DNA of 64,000 nt from positions 22,861,695-22,925,694 of the forward strand of contig OU964924.1 in the NCBI GenBank assembly GCA_918807975.1, written 5' to 3'. The notes beneath the pieces are model-generated. The model worked only from the letters and a program-made list of their open reading frames with translations, did no database searches and was not told the DNA's origin. Each line of letters begins with the position of its first letter. The first letter of the stretch is position 1. The position numbers and the translations under genes were made by a program. Shown one piece after another: positions 34,801 through 64,000 of this stretch. Origin of the DNA: Aplidium turbinatum. Lineage: Eukaryota; Chordata; Ascidiacea; Aplousobranchia; Polyclinidae.

Positions 34801-36273
34801 GTCAGGTAGTGTAACTACTGTTAGCGTTAAGTGTGCAATCTTGTTTCAACCTGCTTAAATAGATTCTCTTAGAATGGATCGAACACTGAATACTTTATTG
34901 GTCAAGGAGATTTAGTAGCTGTTGAAAAAGCGTCGTTTTTTCGTTTTAAATGGTTTGATGTCCAACCTGAAAAAAGCATCACACCAACCTGAAAAAATGA
35001 CCACTCACCGTAGTTAAGTGTTGATGGACGATGATTACCCGGTCAGACTGAAATTTTTTGACTGTTCATAATTTCAATTATGGCGTTTTACGATTTGAAG
35101 TCAGAACGAAAAATGGAATCTTGTTTTGCGAAGGTGTGTTCTCATATTTCACCACTTCTCAATCTGCTCTTCAAACTTGGATGAGCTAATACAACAATGA
35201 AATGCAAATGTGAAATAATTCCAAATTTATATCAAATCAAGTTGATGTTGCATAAAGTTAACTTGCGACTATGGTTTTTACCAAGAATGTTTTTTGGCCC
35301 AGAGATTTATGTTTTGTGACCTTCCATTGTAAAAATGTCACGAGTTTGGAACACTATTACACGCCTTGGGTGAACACCTTGAATTAACACCTTGAGTCCT
35401 GTGATGATTTCCACCAGTGAACTATTTTCATCATTTAATGATCGCTTAACGACGTTGAAACAATGTAAAAGATGCAGTTTTGCGTGCTGGTTGTGCGTTT
35501 GAACAAACACGTATCACTTTGATTAAAATATCACAACAAAGGTTGCTTGATCTTGAGGCAGCCAACACTGCAAGCAAGGTGGTGTTTAACCGAACTACAG
35601 TTTTAAAAATACAATGGATAAGACATGACACTTAAAATACCGAACTTTAGTGGTTGAAGTTGTTTGATCATTTCGAGATTAAACGAACCAACCGATTAGA
35701 AAATATAATTCGTAGACTTTTTTCTGCACTAACCAAATTCCGCTGGTTAGAATTGCCGATTACTGATCCACAGATGAAGTTTGCACAATCTGATTCTTGA
35801 TCAACTAATCATACGATTTGCTTTATCAGTCGCTTGAAAGATCCGCAGTTGGTGCAATGGTGCATCTAACCCTAAAAACTTATAAAATGAAACAAAAAGT
35901 TTTGCGTTGTTTGATTTTTTCGTAGCGCGTGCTCAACTTCGCACGCAACCAAGCCAAGTAAGAATTCACTCCACTTTTTTCCACAAAAAGTAATTTTTCA
36001 AAACTGTTCTCGCAATAAACGTAAACGTTGCTTTGCAATAAACTTTTGACCAACAAACCTATTTTCTTTGCAGTTCCTTGTTACGTCATGGCCGGCTATG
36101 CTGTGCTGCTTGCCGCTATGTATGGACTGCTCTTTCACACCGACTACCGGCGGCTGAACGCAGAAGCTGAAATTCAACATGAGATTGAAGAGGAGGAAGC
36201 CGAAGCTGTTGACGGTGTCGTGACATCCTGTCGTCATCATCACGAGACTGATGAGCTTTTGTCACATGATTGA
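19868..36273 (+). CDS. SLC49A3: SLC49A3 (MFSD7)-like major facilitator transporter, 8 coding exons
   Basis: Multi-pass MFS transporter of the SLC49 (FLVCR-related) family. Coding exons, all with GT-AG introns and matching phases: 19868-19996, 27014-27389, 27935-28017, 31200-31451, 31813-31968, 34081-34238, 34678-34805, 36074-36273. They sum to 1482 nt, giving 493 residues plus stop. Family landmarks as I recall them: RRRWYLLATLF and SNAM-AWLTFGPVA in TM1, INWLSVVFM in TM2, ALAQPFILFAPTKLSALWF in TM4, PPTPPSASA and FFEGLKDL in the central loop, DKTKKFIEVTKI after TM8, FHTDYRRL after TM12. These match SLC49A3 better than FLVCR1/2 or SLC49A4. The C-tail is acidic (EIEEEE) and ends in an ETDELL dileucine-type motif. 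The start is the first ATG after a 3' splice-like site. The substrate is not evident from the sequence; haem or choline transport is known only for FLVCR relatives. The introns carry many transposons. Human SLC49A3 is about 560 residues, so this copy looks complete. Confidence 0.86.
20540..21541 (-). mobile_element. 5'-truncated LINE (CR1/L2-like), reverse transcriptase C-terminal part
   Basis: An uninterrupted 268-codon minus-strand reading frame (20727-21533) begins within the RT catalytic YADD box (MLKYADDMKIYTEL) and runs to the C-terminus. It contains FNVDKCSTLHFG, KDLGVMI, RVQQRATKCIHGL and VVDTWNNLP, typical of CR1/L2/Rex-type LINEs. The element ends in an (ATT)n tract at about 20545-20580. 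It is truncated at its 5' end near 21541. The open frame suggests a fairly young insertion, antisense in SLC49A3 intron 1. Confidence 0.85.
21545..22485. other. Intronic stretch, unassigned
   Basis: SLC49A3 intron 1. The block 21830-22070 with tgtttattgtgtcaa and ttcaataaacaaaataac looks like the 3' end of a retroelement or transcript, but no coding part accompanies it. Confidence 0.3.
22491..23427. mobile_element. hAT-like non-autonomous element with inverted ends
   Basis: Terminal inverted repeats CAGGCCTCGAAATTC and GAATTTCGAGGCCTG, with subterminal repeats of tctcggcggacaaat on both sides. The flanking GAGTA (22486-22490, 23428-23432) is a 5-bp candidate duplication, short for typical hAT. 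An 86-codon minus ORF (22762-23022) has no recognised motif. A diverged fragment of this element starts the window. Confidence 0.72.
24110..24390 (-). mobile_element. tRNA-derived SINE, minus orientation
   Basis: On the minus strand the head has an A box (ggttagctcagttggttag) and a B box (ctggttcgatcctcg) separated by an enlarged spacer. The body includes cactctgtcaatctcggtg-type sequence and the cctctacaagtatgcgaaa block shared with 57665-57835 and 63870-64000. Confidence 0.6.
24436..24645. mobile_element. ~200-bp palindromic MITE
   Basis: Two arms of about 95 bp are inverted copies around 24540. Shared blocks are cctaaggtttcatg / catgaaacctaagg, and gcaacacttattcaaatag / atttaaataagtgttgtg. 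Non-coding; no clear target duplication. Confidence 0.72.
24957..25030. repeat. hAT-type terminus
   Basis: It starts cagtggttcccaacc, then repeats gggggtccgtga, a pattern known from hAT (Charlie-like) ends. The opposite terminus was not identified. Confidence 0.5.
25440..25640 (+). pseudogene. LINE reverse transcriptase fragment (plus)
   Basis: Codes for EIIEALDEWGLDLTTEILN and HIYDPRNIHSDMVLSIFIT, the segment before the RT core of a non-LTR element. The same segment is found in reverse at 26140-26300 and 26490-26550. Confidence 0.55.
25784..25864. repeat. ~88-bp hairpin element family, copy 4
   Basis: It contains aattcgtcatttgtacattg, attcaatgtcattaattc and aatgtaaaaatgacgga and ends ttttgccgtctggg, inverted around the centre. 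It lies in SLC49A3 intron 1. Confidence 0.6.
25872..26550 (-). pseudogene. LINE reverse transcriptase fragment (minus)
   Basis: The minus strand encodes FITLPKKTGATECSLHRT and ISLVNHLTKILLRIMMMRL, an early RT block of a non-LTR retrotransposon of unsettled clade. The segment upstream of it is duplicated within the region, and the downstream parts of the RT are missing or garbled. Confidence 0.6.
26827..26938. mobile_element. Minisatellite-bearing MITE, copy 1
   Basis: Tandem 14-16-bp units of the type ccgaatcggactag. It ends gaaacgagccattccg, the reverse of the start of the 30071-30258 copy. It lies directly before SLC49A3 exon 2. Confidence 0.55.
27655..27855 (+). repeat. ~200-bp dispersed repeat, copy 1
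   Basis: Shares cttctaaatttggttga, cttgctgcactgggtggtaa and actttaccattgcagattta with 36995-37208 in direct orientation. It lies in SLC49A3 intron 2. No tRNA promoter boxes are evident. Confidence 0.6.
28018..29440. other. SLC49A3 intron 3, first part
   Basis: AT-rich intronic sequence; no additional exon or recognised repeat is supported. A short GC-rich block at 28870-28910 contains tandem tcacgcc words. Confidence 0.3.
29448..29750. mobile_element. ~300-bp foldback element next to foldback copy 1
   Basis: The arms are inverted repeats (ctaactgacaaatttcaatt against aattggaatttttcagttag). The centre holds two direct cgtgagagcagaatttaggt units. Confidence 0.55.
29765..30768. mobile_element. 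Foldback element family with 4-bp duplication, copy 1 (TGAT)
   Basis: The termini GGGTCATTTCATTATAATA and TATTATAATGAAATGACCC are perfect inverted repeats, with long arms spanning most of the element. It is flanked by TGAT at 29761-29764 and 30769-30772. It carries the nested minisatellite MITE at 30071-30258. Non-coding. It lies in SLC49A3 intron 3. Confidence 0.83.
30071..30258. mobile_element. Minisatellite-bearing MITE, copy 2
   Basis: It starts cggaatggcccgtttcgg and carries 14-bp cggtgagtccgatt units. It interrupts foldback copy 1 and is flanked by ACTTTTTG at 30063-30070 and 30259-30266. Foldback copy 2 has the empty site. Confidence 0.7.
32159..32566. mobile_element. TIR element enclosing a tRNA-like sequence
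   Basis: The ends are inverted repeats (gcgaaattttttttcccacg ... agatttttgtctcat against atgagacagaaatct ... tgggaaaaaatttttcgcg). The interior includes a tRNA-like stretch on the minus strand. It lies in SLC49A3 intron 5. Confidence 0.6.
32390..32465 (-). repeat. tRNA-like sequence (not a functional tRNA)
   Basis: On the minus strand, an A-box-like stretch (ggttggttcagtggttt) and a good B box (gggggttcgacgccc) are spaced as in a tRNA, but the acceptor ends do not pair. Likely a tRNA relic or SINE head captured in the TIR element. Confidence 0.5.
32731..33809. mobile_element. Foldback element family with 4-bp duplication, copy 2 (TGCT)
   Basis: Same family as copy 1, with arms of about 480 bp on each side of a centre near 33270. 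It is flanked by TGCT at 32727-32730 and 33810-33813. It has no nested insertion. The arms could form a very long hairpin in the SLC49A3 pre-mRNA (intron 5). Confidence 0.83.
33838..33925. repeat. TATCGG-rich transposon terminus, copy 2
   Basis: This copy shares atcggtatcggcctaaaa and gtgatatcggt with 275-355. It lies in SLC49A3 intron 5, just outside foldback copy 2. Confidence 0.4.
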
Positions 36274-39200
36274 AATTGTCGTGATTTTGCATTGCGTAGA
36301 TTGGTGCAGTAAAACTATTTTGCAAGTTTTATAGCTACGTTTGTAGACCGAGTTTTTTGTTCTAAACTCTACTGTCCCTGTTTCACGAGATAACGTATTT
36401 TGCTGAAACTCTATTGAGCACCTTAGTCATACAAAAATATTTTCAAAAGTTGTAACTTTAAATTTTTAGTCATGGATTTGATCGAAAATTCATGACTCGT
36501 TTCTCTCAGTTTGTTACACTGGTAGCTGGTTTTTCACATGTTTGCCTGTTCAGTGTTCATCTTTCTTTAGGCTTCTCTGCATATTCCATTTGAAAGGTAA
36601 AACAATCTGTACCCAAAAGCTGCAAATTGGTACAGCTTCATGGACACGCAGCGTACAATCAGTGTTAATCTATAATTACTGTGAGCAAAACACGGTATAT
36701 TGCCTATGCCGTTAAGTTTCTTTCAATGTTTTTGCTTCTCTTTTATGCTTGAATTCTATATATTGCCTTGTGAAGTGGCGTCCTGCAGCATTGCAAGAAG
36801 GAAATTTCAGAATCTTGTTATTCTGTTCTATGTGAATGTGTTGAAGATACTAATTTCTTCCTGCACAGTACAGTAGTACACTCTTCATTACCTTGGATAT
36901 GCCATTGAAGATCAGTGTTAGAAATATCTGCTTGTCCTTATATTTTCCTTGGCAGCTTGTAATGTAGTCACAGCAGCTTTTTCTTCTATCCAGTCTTCTA
37001 AATTTGGTTGATACATCACAGATCGACACATTCTTGTGCGGTTGAGTTGTATATTGAAGGGTCCCACTTGCTGCACTGGGTGGTAAGTTGGAGGCACACA
37101 ACAAGATGGTCCGCTGTTTGGGGCTTGGTGCCACATGTACAATATTGTACAATGTACATGTAACTGGTCCATTGTTGTAGCCCCACTTTACCGTTGCAGA
37201 TTTAGTACGGCCAACACCGGTTCAAAGTCGATTCAAGGTTTTTCACTTTGCCCAGGAAGCGTTTACTTCTGGCGGAAGGGACTCCGATAGTGGAACTTTC
37301 ATTTCCGTGTATGATGGGTCATTTTCGAATTGTTGTTTCCGTTTCTTAAGCCTTGTTTCCTTTTTTGTTGAGATTAGTGGTTGAACGTGTGTTAGGACGG
37401 TTGTTTCTTTGTTTTGGGACACAATGGCATCATAGAAACCGCATTTTGTTGATGATAAACATCAAAGCTCAGGTTTTTGCCCAACGCTTGTAACTTCAAA
37501 CAGAATTTATATTTTCTTAAGTGTTCCAAACATTTTGGCTCCAGAGGTTGTGATAATGATAATTTTCGTCACAGACTTCAGTGACCTGGATTTGACTCCG
37601 TGCCTACAACTTGTTGAAACTTTTAAGAGCAGAAAGCTCCTAAACAGCATTGATATCACTGCGTTGAACCATCTGACGTGACAGCCAGAGTATCTCGATT
37701 ATCTATGCAGAATGTATGCTTTCAAAGTGGTGATGGTTTTTCTCAAGGCCTTGACTATGATATTCCTGTTTATAGGCATTTTTTCATGGCTGATTGATTG
37801 TTGCATTTGTATGTATGTTATCGGTTGCCAATTATGATCATTATTTTGTCTTTCCAGTTTCCTGCTGTATTTTTATTTCGTTTGACTACAATCGTTTATT
37901 TTAAAGATTTCTTCTGAAGTTGTTGGTTTACTGTACAATTATCATAAATTTTGTATAGACCATTTTCACTCATCGCTGACTATCTGAAAGTAAATTGATT
38001 TACCCATTGCAACTCTTAGCTAAGAGTAGGGTTACTACCTCATTTTAAGCTATTCAGTTTCCTTCCTAATAATAAATTGTGGGAATGTAGTCGATCTTGA
38101 CTGGAATCAAATTATCATCAGTTATTTCAAGTAAATATACTTTTTTAAAATCTGCCCTGATGATTTTTAAATAACTAGTAGGCCACTTCGTGAAGTCATA
38201 TCAGAGTTTCAGGCATGAACTGTTGAGGCTGTTTCAGTTCGTTTCACTGTGAGAATGGAACCAATGCTTAATGGAAACAGATGCAAAGCGACATCATTGC
38301 TGTCTATATCATTGGCACCTGTTCATGACTGGGGGAACAATTGCTTTTTGAAAGTTGCCCATGATTTAATCCAGCATGAGAAGCAGTGGCACATTGTCGT
38401 CTAACCGCAAGTGCTCGGCTGATCCCACTGTTTCTCTACCTAAATGTAGCAAGACTTATTTGAGTTCGTGAAAATGTTTTTTTATGCATTTCCACAGCGA
38501 CGTTTTGTGGTTTAATGTTAGAAAAAAAACAAAAAAAACAGTCAAATCAAACCTATTTGATCTCTTTCGACTCATAAAATTTATAAAAAAAATCTATTTG
38601 TGTAATTGGCAACACTGGTCTAAAGACGCTGCTTGAATCAAACCAGAGCTACTCACCCAGCAAATCAATGTACAAAAAGACTGGTTTGCTGACTGGTTAT
38701 GATTCAGCGCTTGGGATTGGTTAGTGTGTGATTACAAATTCGCTTGAGATAATGTTGTGTTTTTGATTACTTGTACTTTAATGCAATCATGAGTGTTCAA
38801 ATGAAGGGAATATTTTGCATTGATATTTTACTTCAAATATATGCTGCTTGCAATACACTGATTGATGCTTTCTGCCAAGCATTTGTGGGTTTCTATGAAC
38901 ATCTACTGCGCCTACAATAAATGTAATTGCGATAACATGATTTAAAAAATATTGAAAAACGAATTCCTTTATTATGCGAAAACAATGTAACTTAATATCA
39001 GTTATGTTTCAATGTCCGTCTTGTTGAGTTTTCGTTTCATGTTCGAAATTGTTAGTTACGAATGCAAATTTAGCTTGGTAGTGCAGGCTACAAGACTGCA
39101 AGAAATCTTTGAGCCGGCTTCGGTAATTTAAGTACAAGTTACCATATAAACCCAGTGATTTTACAAGCAGTTTTATCAGATAAGACATGTTTACAAGATT

Positions 39201-39527
39201 AGGAACAGGGTTTAGATAAGGGATCAAACAAAGTTAATACCGTGCAAAAATTTTCCTGGTCACTTCTATCCAGAGTCAAGGATAGTTGGTATGGTCATAA
39301 ACCAACCCAATTCTTCGAATTAATAGGTTTGGGAGGCTAGTGCAAGAAAGAACCATTAGTTGCGATGCTTTAATTTTTTACACTCAGTAAGTTGAATAAT
39401 AGCCTATAGCATATTTTAATCCACGCTCATAATAACAAATAAGAAAAGTGTTGTTTTAATTAGGCCTATGTTTTATTTTATAGAAAGCTATTTCATTAAA
39501 AAAGTTATGATGCTTTTAAGCTACTAC
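36274..39527. other. Intergenic region between SLC49A3 and ABCC5
   Basis: No host coding sequence is recognised here. The SLC49A3 3' UTR should begin here, but no close AATAAA is visible; candidates are at 38071-38076 and 38916-38921. The region includes one member of a ~200-bp repeat pair (36995-37208). Confidence 0.5.
36995..37208 (+). repeat. ~200-bp dispersed repeat, copy 2
   Basis: Direct partner of 27655-27855, about 9 kb downstream and beyond the SLC49A3 stop. It ends ccgttgcagatttag. Confidence 0.6.
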
Positions 39528-39543
39528 TCTGTACACCTTTCAG
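39528..39543 (+). promoter_or_regulatory. 3' splice acceptor-like site 31 nt before the ABCC5 start codon
   Basis: A pyrimidine-rich run ending in acctttcag sits 31 nt before the ATG at 39575. As for SLC49A3, it may mark the end of a 5'-UTR intron or a spliced-leader acceptor. No upstream exon can be recognised. Confidence 0.4.
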
Positions 39544-39574
39544 ATATAAAGTTGCTACAAAATACAGTAAAATA

Positions 39575-63608
<24,034 letters not shown>

Positions 63609-63869
63609 ATTACTTCAGATCAGGGATAAACGGAGCAGACTGACAAACACTGACCGCCAAACTTCTGAAAGCATGTTTAATTTTTGAAAATAGCTGTTTG
63701 AATCATTTGCCGCAGCTGTTTTATAACATCTCTATTTGTTTGTACTTTTGTACCAGGCTTATATCAGGTGCTCTTAATTTATTTTACGACAATATTACTC
63801 AATTATTTTCTTCCGCTTGCTGGTGTGTAGAGTTGTGAACGTAGCAAATGGAATAGTTCCCCAGCAACA

Positions 63870-64000
63870 ACACTCCATCAATCGAAAAACTTCACTCTGC
63901 CAATCTCAGTAACCGGCCCTGCGTCAAGAGCCTCTATACAAGTATGAAAAACTACCAAGAATAACCTATCAAGGCTTTGTCAGTCCGAGGATAAAGATTC
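63870..64000. repeat. SINE body fragment, cut by the window edge
   Basis: Same family as 57665-57835 (ttcactctgccaatctcagt, gagcctctatacaagtatg, tccgaggataaagattc). It begins about 260 bp after the ABCC5 stop, so it may lie in its 3' UTR. Confidence 0.55.

Noticed and set aside
19868-36273. Assignment as FLVCR1/2 or SLC49A4 (DIRC2)
   Set aside because: The motifs WLTFGPVA, INWLSVV, PPTPPSASA and FHTDYRRL fit SLC49A3 and differ from what I recall of FLVCR and SLC49A4 at the same places. A tree would settle it.
36274-39574. An operon joining SLC49A3 and ABCC5
   Set aside because: The genes are collinear but 3.3 kb apart, far more than in known invertebrate operons.

Overview
This is a window of AT-rich animal nuclear DNA. 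It carries two multi-exon host genes in the same orientation, set in a dense and heavily nested landscape of mobile elements. The species cannot be fixed from sequence alone. The repeats (hAT elements, TIR foldbacks, tRNA-derived SINEs, non-LTR LINE fragments), the intron sizes and a possible spliced-leader acceptor before both start codons fit an invertebrate such as a tunicate. That is inference.

Layout. 1-19,700: no host gene recognised. This part is a mosaic of a hAT remnant split by two tandem long-TIR elements (1052-2821), an inverted-repeat element with a decayed unknown ORF (3614-6190), a 0.6-1 kb repeat present in two inverted copies (6885-9005 and 18055-19085), a TTAA-flanked DNA element that encodes a P2X7-ballast-like domain (7616-8989), a fragment of a retroelement integrase, a hAT/ZMYM1-like transposase remnant, two hAT elements with perfect 8-bp target duplications, and a tRNA-derived SINE. 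19,868-36,273: an SLC49A3 (MFSD7)-type MFS transporter. It has eight coding exons and splices cleanly to 493 residues. Its introns hold a LINE, hAT elements, palindromes and two copies of a ~1 kb foldback family. 36,274-39,540: intergenic. 39,575-63,608: an ABCC5 (MRP5)-type ABC exporter with 29 coding exons and about 1,506 residues (TMD1-NBD1-TMD2-NBD2, no TMD0). It has one GC-AG intron and one unexplained 1-nt phase mismatch. Its introns hold a hAT element, 5'-truncated LINE ends and SINEs.

The two host genes are both membrane transporters, but nothing in the sequence shows that they work together. The most unusual observation is the P2X7-ballast-like domain inside a TTAA-flanked transposon. 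Others of note are the foldback family with 4-bp target duplications, the tandem insertion sharing TATCTATA duplications, a recurring ~88-bp hairpin family, and paired empty and filled sites that date some nested insertions relative to one another.
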